This document shows, piece by piece, positions 38,220 through 50,401 of a DNA stretch of 64,000 nucleotides. The stretch lies in NCBI GenBank assembly GCA_029224185.1, contig CM055199.1, forward strand, positions 13,173,089 through 13,237,088, read 5' to 3'. Every line of letters starts with the position of its first letter. Position 1 is the stretch's first letter. Made by a program: the position numbers and the translations under genes. The notes beneath the pieces are model-generated. The model ran no database searches and had not been told where the DNA came from. It saw nothing but the letters and a program-made list of their open reading frames with translations. This DNA comes from Karalla daura. Taxonomy: Eukaryota > Chordata > Actinopteri > Chaetodontiformes > Leiognathidae.

Positions 38220-41200
38220 GTTCGGGAGGTTTGGCTCAGCCTGTTTGGGCTGGCGCTGACATTTCCGCCTCACGTGATAAGAGTGCAGCGGCAGTAAGTT
38301 TATTTAAAGGAGGGCGCATCACCGCCAGCATTTGAAAGGGTGCTGCTCCCTTTGATTCACAGAGTATTGTTCAGGTGAAGTTCAAGGCCTCCGCGCTGTT
38401 AATCGCACTTCAATTCATATGAAGAAAACCAAACAGCTCTGACTAAAGAACATTAACGCGGACCTGTCCTCTCTTGGATCATACCTGGAAATGGGACATC
38501 AACAAAGCAGTAATAGCAGGTGTCAAACACTCATATTTTCCTTTCAGAGCAGTGACAAGCTGTGACAGATGCTCCCAGAGCAATTCTCTTTGTAAACATT
38601 CTGGGACACGTTCAGCTATTGTGATGTGTCACTAGCTCTATAAACTTAATGTAAATTATTCTCTTCAAAGTCATTTGAAAGTGGATTTCAATAGTGTTGT
38701 AAGGGCAACATGGTTGAGTCATATAGCACAGCTATAGATTATAGTCAGTAAGAGTTTTAATTGGATCCCTATGGGACCACACTGCAGGGATGTCCTCAAG
38801 CACCAAATTATTAGTCAATTTCAGATGATCAAGTTTATTAATTACTATTCTTAATATATCTTATGAGAGTGCCAGGAGATATAGCCTAACCGCCACTTGA
38901 AACGAGCTGGTTGACATACACCCATGTTAAATATAATAATGCAAAAGCAAATTGTCTGAGTGTGCAGCTCGCCTTTTGCCTGAAAGGTCGCAAACCAAAA
39001 TGAAGCCGCACCTGCTCAAAAATGCCCAAAGTGCAACATTGCTTATAACCAAAGTGTTGTGAAATTACTGGACGAGAGAGAGTCCAGGGGCAATTTTGAT
39101 TCAAGTATGTGAATGAGACCTCTTCTAGCTGGAGGGTGCTTGGATCTGTGTGGGAAATTAAGCCATGAGATTGTGGCTGAGGGGCCGGTGGATTGACAGC
39201 GACATTAGCCCCACCGCACCTCTGCTGTATCACACGTTGGCTCCGCAAAATAGACGGACAGGAATAGCAAATTAAATCTTCTTAACAGTAGCAAGGGATG
39301 TAGAGTCGGGTCGGTCTGAACTGCAACGCTCTACGAGAGAAGGATACGACGGGTGGTGTTTTTAGTGGAATAAAATGAAGTGGACATGAAGTGTTTTGGT
39401 TAATGGGCCTACTCCAACCAACTTCACACAGAAGGCACTGTCATATTTATACCGATCTGAAAGGACCTCCTTGACAATGCCCCATTCTTGAAACCAGCTC
39501 ACAGGTCATTTTGAGTACTCTGCTTTAATTTGGACAGCTTCAGTTAAATCATTACACTACCACCATGGAATCTAAGAGTTGCCCGGTGACAACAGAGCGA
39601 GAAAACACTCATTGCCTTCTGAGCAGGCGGGTTGTTGTGGTGGCTTTGTTGACGGTTTTCTCACTAGCTGCTTTTTTTTTTCTTTTTTTTTATGGCCTGT
39701 CCAGGTTCAGTGACACCACATCGCTATGCCACAAAGACTAACCTTAATGTAGACAAAGCCAAGTCGGCAAATCTTTGCACAAGCAACATGCATGGACGCA
39801 CACACTTTTAACAGTAGGAGGTACACAGAGGGAGCAAGGCGTTTTTCAATGCATTTAGATGAGACCTTTAACAAAGGTCCCTAATGCAGATATCAATGAA
39901 CCAGGGGACCGGGCTATCGGAGCGAAATTGGCTGACGGAGGGATGTCACCTCTGCGCATGAAAAATGATGGATCCCATTTGTAAACTTCTCCTCTAGCCT
40001 GCTGCCCCCCTACCCCCCATCCCATCCCATCCTCCACAGTCACCACCATCAGCCTCTCCGCCATTGGTTATTAAACAAGGAAGCAAACCTATGACTTTGC
40101 TGGCAAATAACAAGTGGTCTGGTGAAATTGGCACTTTTGCCGGCCATTTCATCTGACTGTCAGGCAGCCCACAGAGGACCTGTGAGACTTCAGCGATGAC
40201 AGGCTAGATTAACATCATGGACTTTGTTTTTCATCTTCCTTTCATTTTTCACACTGTTCTCCACGGACACAAACAAAATGAACCAATTGCTGCGAACACA
40301 GAAGGAGAGCTTTAAAAATACTAGATATTGCTCGTGCGACTGGACAAGCGGCACTTTCTTAACACTAACTCCACTGCAATCACTTGATTTGAAGGGCAAA
40401 GGCACCCCTGAAAATAAATGGATTTAGATTCATACATGCAGTGAAATGTAAAAGGCACAAGGCAGGCAATGTCTGAATGCTAACACCAGGCCACATGACA
40501 CAACACGGGCAATGCAGCGCAGCAATCTATGGAGCTTGCAGAAATCATGCTAAGCATATCAAGTATAATAAGCAGCCTATTATGCAGGGTGAGCATTTCT
40601 AAGGAAACAATGATATATTGCTAATCATCCGAGAATGAATTACTGCACTTTTAAAAGCGGTGTGTTGAGTCAAAGGTGTAGAGGTTAATACAGGAAAACA
40701 GGCATCTCTGCTGAAAATGAAAACTTCCCAGTGGAGTGTGATGGCCGGCCTAAATGCTGACATTGTGGTTTCAGTGATGGAGTGACTTTGGGAAGGTTTG
40801 TGGTCTGCCAGTGTTCAAAGCTGTGCCTTGAGGGTAAGGGGTAAATTTGCTAAGTTAATCACATAATGAGGCCAATTAAACATGGGAGAACCCAGGTGAA
40901 ATGGGAGCTGCCACAGAGCCTCCGACAAATGAGGCTCTGCTGATTTCCTCTCTGGACAGAAGCTGGACAACCCAGTTTGAGCTCCAATAATCCTCCACTA
41001 AGTATTCACTTCAGCACATATATGGTGTATCTTATTAATGGATGTACAGTGCACTGGATTATGTGTCTGTATTGGGTGAATTAACTTAGCAGGGATGTGT
41101 ACATTAATATCCACGGAAGCGTGCATTAGAGGTAATGATTATTTTATTATTTCATCATTGTGTGTGTAGATTATTTTTGCAAGTGATTAAGCATACGTTC

Positions 41201-41499
41201 ACTCTATCAAAATGCCAGAAACCGGTATAAAATTCATAGTTTTATTACAGGATCTGCAGTGATATCCCCAAATTGTCTTTTGTGTTCCGCAAATGGTCTA
41301 ACATATGTTTGAAGAAATTATCTGCTTCTTTTTTTTTTTTTTTAGAAAAACAGGAATTTAAAAATACAAATCTCGGTCTATTTGTTGTTATGCAACTACT
41401 GCCTCTAGTAGAGAATTAGTAATGAGCAGCTGCCATCTTAACAAAGTAATATAAAAATGGCAGCTAATTTTCAAGAGGAGTGAGTGTTGATCACATGTA

Positions 41500-42082
41500 C
41501 CATATTTTCCAGACTACAAGTTGCACTGGCATATCAGTTGCATCGGTCAAAGAAATACGATGTGAAGAAAAAAAACATGCAAGTTGCTTGAGTCTCTATT
41601 GTAGTAAGTAAGTATTTTTTTAAACATTTATTTAATAAGAATCCAAAAACGAACAGCCTGATTCCCATAGGTGAATTTAAACTTATTTTAAGGCCACCAG
41701 TTCTTAATTACACAAACAACTAAGCACTTATGCCATAAACCAGGTAGTTTAAGTCCATGGACGAAGCCAGAGGCAGCAGTTCTTCGTCTGAGCTCCAGTT
41801 GCTTGCACTGTGGTCCTATGAATGTTTATGGTGACCAGTTAAAATCAAAACCTCTCCAGTCATCTGCCCAGTTTGTTTACTTGACAGTAACCATCCAAAA
41901 TGGCCATGGGGAGGTCGGGGGGGTGTAAGTCAAGTGACCAACAAAGGCCACTTGTCAAGAGTATGGATGGTGCTCTCCTCTCATGGTCATAGATGACATG
42001 GCAGATCTTTTTGATACATATATATATAAATCGCTTCGCCAAACCACTAAAAATAGTGCGACTTTGGGTTGAGAAAATACGG
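41500..42082. mobile_element. MITE-like DNA transposon, 583 bp, terminal inverted repeats, TA target site
   Basis: The left end reads CCATATTTTCCAGACTACAA GTTGCAC. The right end, on the opposite strand, reads CCGTATTTTCTCAACCCAAA GTCGCAC. The two are about 70 percent identical over 27 bp. Both ends are flanked by TA (41498-41499 and 42083-42084), as expected of Tc1/mariner-type or related transposition. The terminal sequence resembles the common fish element CCGTATTTTCCGGACTATAAGTCGCAC. No transposase ORF is present, so it is non-autonomous and old. Confidence 0.65.
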
Positions 42083-44033
42083 TACCTCAAACAACAGCCA
42101 ACCTACTTCTTTAAACATGCTAAATGTTTCTTGACATTGCTCCTCTCCTTCACAAACGAGGCTTTTTGGTGGTTCCCGTGTAGTGGGCTCTCCTTGATTA
42201 TAACTACTGGGATGCTCTGATGACGAAGGGTATCTGGGTGTTCAAGTGCTCTTCAGGGGTCTACAGGAGGATAAATCACTCCAACAGCAATTAGACTTTC
42301 CTGAGTGCTTCCTACATACCTGCAACTCCACAGGCACAGCAGGCACAGGGTCAGAGATCCTCAGGGTTATATACTGAACAAGATGAATGGCAGTGGAACA
42401 GTATATCCATGTGCCACCCTCTTACACATAAGAGAGGGCTGAGAGCTCAATAATCTTGGAGTGTTGCACCATTCTGAACCATTTTCTAGTGCTAGTAAGT
42501 TCAGTCAGAAGGTTCGGGGTATAATGACTCCTTACTTTATAATACAGACATCTCTGCTTCACCTGTTCATAGACTGCGGGTGTGTGGGCTGATTCTCGAA
42601 ACACAGAAAAGAACCATCGCCGCCTTTCCATCTGTGTGGCGGCCGAGCTGTCACAGGCACAACACAAAGTAATAAGGGAGCCGCAGAGAGAGCAACCCAT
42701 TAAAACATGAATACATGGGGAGATATAGGGGCGCTAATGAAAGAATATTTCATCACCATGGAGGGTTTATAAAAGGCCCACCACTCTGCCCACCACGATC
42801 CACTAATCTGGATGTAGAGGATTTGCGCAGAGTAAGATGGACAAGGGAAATTAAGGCAGGCACATTTTACCAGATCATATTGCCATGATTTGTTAATAAA
42901 ATGCAAAGCGACAGGCTAGATGTGAGACAGCGACTAAAGCGCGGCCGTGATTTAGACTTAATCCGTCATTATCCCGCCTTTGAAGTGACCTCGCTGTGCA
43001 TGTTCCCACTGTGACCCAGAAGCGCACTCGCAGCTTCTTCATTAGCCAGGATGAAATAGAGCCACAGCACACTTTGATGTCCCGTCCTGCTCACACAGAC
43101 ATACAGATACACAAACACACACTCACACGCACACACCTACATGCCCACACATCACAGATATCCTTATCACTCTCTATGCTGAGGCATGGAAAAACATTAT
43201 GGTTTTTAATCAATTACGGCTCTCACCTTTGGGGCAGCACATTCATTACATATGATAGGAGCAGCTAAGAGACAATATTCCAATTGCGTGCCAAGATTGA
43301 AATGAAAGAAATTGTATGGTTAGAGGGTAGACAAAGACTGCAATTTTCCAATGCAGAACATCCCTGGCAGGATTTACATATGTGCACACAGCAGACTTAC
43401 ACTGCATGTGATTTCACTGATATAATTTATGTGGAGCCAGTGATATATCATCCTTAGATCACTGAGTGGAAATCAAGCACAGATCTCCTAAAGAGGTCCA
43501 CACATGCTGCCAGTAAATGATAGGTGTTATAAAAGTTTATCATGGCAATGAAATGGAACGAATCAATCAAAAAGGCACAGGTTGCCATCATGCAAAATGG
43601 TGCCCAATCAGTGGTAGTTATCTGGTAGGGAGGTGATCACATGTAGAACATGGCTGTACATGCACGGTGTGTGCATGGGGGGACACTGACAGTCAGAATG
43701 CCTGAATACTAATGGGGAAAAAAAAGTCATGAATATTATTAAACACAACGTTTCATGCAGTTAATATGATGATTCAAGTATAATGATAATTAAATGTTAC
43801 ATACAAGTGCAAAGACAGCACTCTGGTATGTTAAACAGCAGTGTAACAACTTTCGAAGTAAGCGAATCACTAAAACCACAAAACAGCAAAAGGCTTGGAC
43901 AATGGGCAGAAATAATATAGGAAATTAAATATTCAATTATCATAAATCAATTATTTTTTCCCTTTTGGAATTTGGAACAGATATTTCTTGGGCTTTCTAA
44001 GTTTTGTTTGCGCCTGCTTTTTCCATAAAGTTT

Positions 44034-44100
44034 AGAATAGAATAGCAAGATATATTCATTTATTTGTCCCATCATGGGGGAAATTTCTAAATAAGAAAAC
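44034..44100 (+). repeat. retroelement 3'-tail-like remnant (TAGAATAGAATAG ... ATTTGTCCCATCATGGGGGAAATT)
   Basis: A short block resembling the tail found at the 3' end of many fish retroelement copies (AATAGAATA...TTTATTGTCCC...GGGGAAATT). Nothing upstream was recognisable as coding. Confidence 0.4.
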
Positions 44101-45547
44101 ATTTATAAAAACCAAGGACACTGAGGAGGTAAAACAAGCAGCTATGTTAAGTTAAGCATAAGTGGAAAGGGATTACAGTATAAGAACAGATCAGATTCTG
44201 TTATTTTTTTAGTAATCATCATTGTATAAATGAGACAATAACTGCCCCTTATAGGGAAGGGTGCCATTTTTTAGGTAATATTAATTCAACAGAACCTTGT
44301 AGTTATGTAATCAAGCTTAAAAGTACCTTCATTAAAAGTACCTTCACATGTCCACAAATAACACAAACACAAAGTACCAATTATTGTTGAAGCTTTCCCA
44401 TACAAAAAAAGTCTGTGGTCCTTTAAGAAAGACCCCATCTGTGGCATTGGCACAGTCTGTTGGAGTCTACTCCCTTACAAAAAAGGTGTGAGCACCCATG
44501 CGGTTAGCTGCACAACACACATGTTTGCTCGGTGTAGAGGTACAGTCCTTTCCCCAGGCAATGGCCCGACAGGCCAGACAAGGAGGCCGGGTGCTAAAGT
44601 GTGAGCCGGGTACAGAGACTAACAACAGGGCCATCTGCCCCGGGAATGCACACATCCATCTTACTAAGGACAGCCAGTCTGAGGAGCAGATAAAGGAAAA
44701 CAAGGAGAGGGCAAAGGGAGACGGAGAAGGGGAGAGAGGAAGTAAGAAAAGGAGGCAGCGGGAAAACAAATTTGTGTGCGGCTGTCTGTGTGAGTTCGTG
44801 TGTTGGAGGGGAGCTGCGAAGGAGCGAAGACAAGGTGAGAGAAGAGAGAGAGGAGCGGTTGGTGTAACAGTAATCTAGACTGGTGGCACCATCTGCAAAC
44901 TGTGAAGGCTGGACAAATTACATGAGCACAATATGCAGGGGGTTTTTTTTCTTCTTTTTTTCCCAGACAGCTGTGATTATTTAAAAGCCTGCGGTGGACA
45001 ATAAACAAAACAAAAGAAGGAAGTCAGTGAAAAAGCTGAAACAGTAGAAAATAAATGGGCCGACTTGACTCTTAAAGCTTCATTTTGACAATTTTACAAC
45101 TTGTAAAGGCGCAGCGGGAACGTTACGAGAACGTTTCTAATTCAACGTTCGCACATTAGTTCATAATTCATTATGCAAAGCAGATTGCTGTTCTCTTTTT
45201 ATTCTATCAAGCATGACAGGAAGGTCAGTCGAGAGGACAGCAGTAAGTCCTGGCTCCCACCGTCATCCCTGCTTCATAACCATCTGGATACAACACCAAA
45301 CACTGCAGTCAGCAGTCTGAGCGCAGTGATATCATCTTGCCTCCCCCATTTGCTTTGTTTTGTTTTTTTTTGTTGTTTTTTATCATTATTATTTTTAGAC
45401 CATTTCCTCATCACTGTATAATCAGTATATATGGTCCCACTGATACAGCACCCCTCCTTCCCCACTCTCTGACTCCACATTACCTTATCACACTGAGAGC
45501 TTTTAGCTGTGCTGCCAGCCATTAGCTGCAGACAGTGGGAAGCTGAG

Positions 45548-45551
<4 letters not shown>

Positions 45552-45593
<42 letters not shown>
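45552..45593. repeat. (GA)n microsatellite, 42 bp
   Basis: Uninterrupted GA repeat within a wider purine-rich stretch that runs on to about 45612. Confidence 0.95.
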
Positions 45594-45594
<1 letters not shown>

Positions 45595-47708
45595 CAGGGA
45601 GAGGGAGAGGCCGACCTCCTGGTCGCTCTGGATGATGTCAGCGCTGGAAAAGGTCTTTTCTTAACACCACCTGTCCATCTTGTCTGCGGAGAGGCTCAGT
45701 GCGGGTCTCAAGGTATGGTGGAGCTCCTGTACACAATGACCTTCGACAGTTTTCACTCCACATACCCAACGTGCAGAAGTTCAGGGATCATTTTGTCCTA
45801 TTTACCCTATGGCTCCGGCACCTTACAGAGCTCCTGAGGGCAGCGCCTCTCCACTCTGCCATTGAGCAACAACCTCGAGCGCCGCTCAGGATTTTCGTTT
45901 TCCTCCAGGTGTTTGCAGCACAGAGGTGTTTGCAGTTCATCTATCCCCGTAAAGGTTAAGAAAGGAAACGTGTACTACAGGATGTTTATACTATGCGTCA
46001 ACTCTTATTTAGAGTGCTATGGAGTACCCAACGCTCCCCGCTGTAATCAATCATTCATAATAGCTCCAACTGCATTGTAGCAGGAGACATAGGAATTAGC
46101 ACTGGAGCCGACCTGTAATGTCTGCAAGTTTCATCAAGCCTCAAGCTTCTTTCCGGGGCAATCAGCTGATTTAACGGCACACTGAGAACAATTGTTGTGT
46201 TGCTCACCGAAGCGTTTGAGCCGGTCAGAGTGGCCACCACGTGAGGCGACTGACGTGTTATTGACAGATGGCCGGGCCCCTGCCTTCCTCTGCAGGGGGC
46301 GAGGGTGGGAGGCGTGTGTGCGTGTGTGCGTGTGTGTGTGTGGGGTGGGGGGGGGCGCTCCTAAACCAAACAACTACTGAATACACCAAGGTGATCCCCA
46401 CGTCAATACCAATCAATTATTCACATATTTGTGCTGGCTCGCGAAAAGCAGCTTGACTGCATTTCATAAGTGCTAGACCGATATGCATTTTGCAGGAGGG
46501 GAACGGAGGGAGCCCGGCTATTACCCCGCGTTTGATCCTGCCGCTGTGGCGGAGCGAAGTTTGTGCGCCGCGGCAGCGCGACACAGAGCTGCGATTAAGT
46601 GGGTCAATGGTTCTTATTGTCTGTATTACAGCCATTAGCTTTTATGGAGGAGTACATCGTGTGGCACATTGCTACATTTGAAGCAACACGCGGAGAGGCC
46701 TGTTTTATTCATTTGCAAATTTCCTTGCGAAACAAATCCGAGGTCAAGCCTTAAACTTATTCTGCATACTAAGTGCATTTGAACCGAACACGTAACTATG
46801 GAGGAGTTTTTGTGTGGGCGCCTCAGTCCTAGCACACGCTGGCGAGGAAGAGAGGCAACGGTACTGTACTGTAGCTACACAAGCAGCTGTGTCTAGTGGC
46901 TCTGGCACTACTTGAGGGAGATGTGGTTTAATATTCCTTGTTTAGTCGGCCTCTCCGGACTCTCTCCTTGAAGCGCTTCATAAGAAGTATAAAGTAAAGC
47001 ACTGGCACACTGTGTTTAATGCGAGGTGCTGTGGTTTGTTTTAGCACAGGCCATAACAAGCTTTCTCTTTCTCCGTTTCCCTCCCTCATGTCACACAGAA
47101 ATATTAAAGCTGTGCCCCGGGGTCAGCAGCAACAGCCCTCACTCTACCCATCACTGTGCCCTTGTGGTCTTCATAGACACGACAATGAGAGGCAGCGACT
47201 CATTCTTTTGATCCACTCCAATATCATTAAGTTATTAGTTGATTTCACTGGATTTAATCAGCATAGTAATTCCTCTCCATGGGAAGATAAGTCTCTCTCA
47301 AGAGCAGTTACGCCGTCCACTACGCCTGCTGATTAGACACAAGCCCCCAAAATAATTCATCAGAAAACTGCAAAAAATAATTTATCAAAAGTGCTTCTCA
47401 CAAAACCCGCACAGGACCTTTGCTTCTTAATAATTAAACTCCGCAATTAGGCATCTTACCATGCACTCAGTGTGAGGCTCCATGTAATATTCATAACCGT
47501 ACATAATTATGCAATATATTCACTGAAATAAGAGGCCATATATTCACGGTGGGGCTGTCAAGAGGCAAGACATTTTTATTTGGTTTATAACACTGTTTCA
47601 TCTTATACATGAGCAGCTGGCTTGTGGAGACAGAAGAGAACGAGGACGTCTGGTCCTTAGCAGTCTGACACTGTATTCTATGGCTGTGGCTCTTAGAGGA
47701 AAGAGAAA

Positions 47709-47737
47709 GAGGAGGAGGAGGAGGAGGAGGAGGAGGT
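47709..47737. repeat. (GGA)n trinucleotide repeat
   Basis: About nine GGA units inside a longer purine-rich tract (47698-47765). Confidence 0.93.
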
Positions 47738-50358
47738 GGAGAGAGGGAGGGAAGGGGGAGAGCGATAAGCACTGAGTGGTGATGCTCTCACCATGGGAAC
47801 CACTAATATCAAAGCATATCTGCCGGCCACAACAAAGACATACCTTTGTGGTCTCGCATATTGACCACGCGCAACACAAGATGCGGAAAGAAAAGAAGAG
47901 GCATTCAATTAAAATGGAGTAGAGACGGTGCACCGTCTCAGGATGTATTGTATGATAAATTATACATAATGCCCAATACAGCATCGTATAGAACTATAGA
48001 AAGAGAGAGAAAAAAAAATGGTCCCGAAGCCCTTGATGGTGCCTGAAGCAAATAAGCAACAGCAGCGGTCTACAGTGGACACACTGTGGACAAGGTTGGC
48101 TTTCATCTTGAGACGCAGTTCAAAGCCACGGGCTGCGCACAGAACAAACTGGCAATCAAAGCTAATGTGTAACTGGGCAGTGGTGCACTTCACAGGGCCT
48201 GTCGTCTCGAGTGCAGGGGAGATCACACGCCGACGCCTCTCCCTCACATCACAATGGCTGATTTTCGACACGCCGTCGTTGGAACTTATTATTTTTCACC
48301 ATGTAAATGTATAAAAAAAAAAAAAAAGAGGGGGGGGGGACTTAATGCTGCCGGGAGCGGCTGCCTTTTGAAGGCCTTTCATGACATGTATATATGATGA
48401 ATGAGAAGAAAAGCATACATTTTCTCCAACTTTGCCGTCGTTAACAAAGCCTCTCATTCCGCCCCAAGCGGACGGCCTCCCTAAGGATGCCATTTGCCTG
48501 AACAAAAGTTAAAATACATGTTCTGCACCGTGAGAAATATTGTAGTGGACTCGTGGAATGTTGTAATTATGGTGGCATACACACGGCGCTCTTTGTGGCG
48601 GGCTTCACGAGCGTTTAGTGGCCACAGCGCGCAGCACACACACTAACAACTTGTTGGCATTTGTTACAGTCACGGGGAACATGCTGTACACACACAAGGT
48701 TGAGGTTGTGGCAGAGCTCAATTAAACTTACAAATATTTGTAACTGTATGTATTGTATTATTTCTATGGTGCATACCTTTTCAAGGAGATGTCAAGCTGG
48801 CTCTTAATGTTTCCATGTTTCTGTGAAGACAGAAAAACAGAGGGTAAAGAGGGTTGTTTTCATAGAACGCTTTACGCTCAGGACTTTGTTGGCTTTGGGA
48901 TAAACAAACCCGTTGTGTTTCTTTCTGTCCCTGTCACGCGCCCCGCTGCTAAACAATGACCTTTTGGGATACGACACAATTTTACTGTCGGTATAATACA
49001 GATGTGATTAACATAAATAAGACTTAAAGTCAAATAGGCGTAAAGGTCGTCACTCAGGACTAGTCGCGGGTCCGCCAGGTGATTTACAACAACTTAATTT
49101 GACTGTGTGGAGTAATTTATCTGTGACAGAGCAGGCCGCGCAACTCTCTGCATGCCGCGTGCACAGACAGGCGACAATATGCCATGACTGCACACATCTC
49201 ATATCTACCCAATCAGTCAAGATGCTTTACAACTTCTGTCACAGGCCCTAACAGTTCTCATAAATTACAAGGCCATTGTACATGGTGCCAATAACTTTTG
49301 AAGGAGAATCTCAGCCAAACTCAACCCGGTAGTATCTCTTGCTTTTTACACATGAAAGTCAAAGATGGAATACCGCCGCTAAAGTATCTGAAGGAGGCAC
49401 GGTGGGTACTTTGATGGTAGATTTGCTTTAAGAAAAAGGCCTCCTATTTTTTTTCCCCTCAGCTGATCCTTCCAAGGATAAAAACTGGCCCAGATATTGA
49501 CATTTTGATGCAAAGCAGGTGGCGGCCGGGTTTGATTCCGTTAGAGATCACTCGCGTTTCCTTTCACATCTCGCTTCCCTCCACTACAGCTCCGGGTCTT
49601 CTGTTAAGCTTTGCATCTGTGTCATCTGCAGATCCACTCTGACAGCTGGGGAATATGAGGCATGAAAGATGCAGAACCATTCATAAACAGCAACAACAAT
49701 ATAATGTGATAGGGACAGAAAAATGAGTACGTGGCGCTGGAGTCTGCAAGCAATAATGTGCGGTGATTTATTTCAAACGCCCCCTGCAGTGTCCATTGAT
49801 ATTCTGCAGGGAAATTATAGCCAGGACCGCAGTGTTCCAGGCTGCATCTCGACCTCTAGTGCTATCAATATGAGGATAATTGAAAGAGAATGCATGAATA
49901 TAAGTACAAATCATGCACACGTGCATGAGAAAAAAACATTTGCGGTGGACTGCTGTCCGTTTTCCCCGATTCTCTCTGCACTCGAGTGTGTACACATTTA
50001 TGTGTAATTGTGGACCTTAATGATAGCGTGGATGACATGCGAGGGAGCCTGCTGTCGGCGCAGGATGCAGTGATTTTCCCGGTGTCACACTGACAGGGCG
50101 CAGCTCAGATTGAAGGGCAGACGGTGATAACCACGTGCAGGGATTCACAACCTGTTCCCATTTAGTCACCTTTGGAATTTTTCACAAGGAACAATTGAAG
50201 ATGAAGCCGTGGAATGGGCCTCGGCGCCAAAGCCTATGTTTTGTGGCCAATTAGAATGAAATTGCCTGACCGGGCTGAAAGGCACAGCGCCCTGACAAAG
50301 GCGCGTGTTGTTTTTCGCAACACTGCTTCGGGTTGGTGTCTTAACACTTTTTCAACGC

Positions 50359-50401
50359 CCCCCCACCCCCCACCCCCCCCCCACACACACACACACACAC
50401 G
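50359..50401. repeat. poly-C tract followed by (CA)n
   Basis: About 25 bp of C with scattered A, then an 18-bp CA repeat. On the minus strand it is a run of G. Confidence 0.93.

Larger units (their letters stand above)
31673..41499. other. intergenic, no gene recognised apart from a candidate small ORF
   Basis: Holds T-runs (32587-32604), AC 34123-34144, CT 35159-35240, the 63-bp duplication at 35472-35576, the polypurine tract 36834-36972 and the protein-like ORF at 37953-38219. The rest is unique AT-rich sequence. 40830-41110 is complex and repeat-free, a plausible conserved non-coding block. Confidence 0.5.

Noticed and set aside
49463..49517. Plus-strand segment after a strong acceptor (tttttttcccctcag)
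   Set aside because: The only donor (CAG|gtggcg) is weak and no neighbouring exon supports it.
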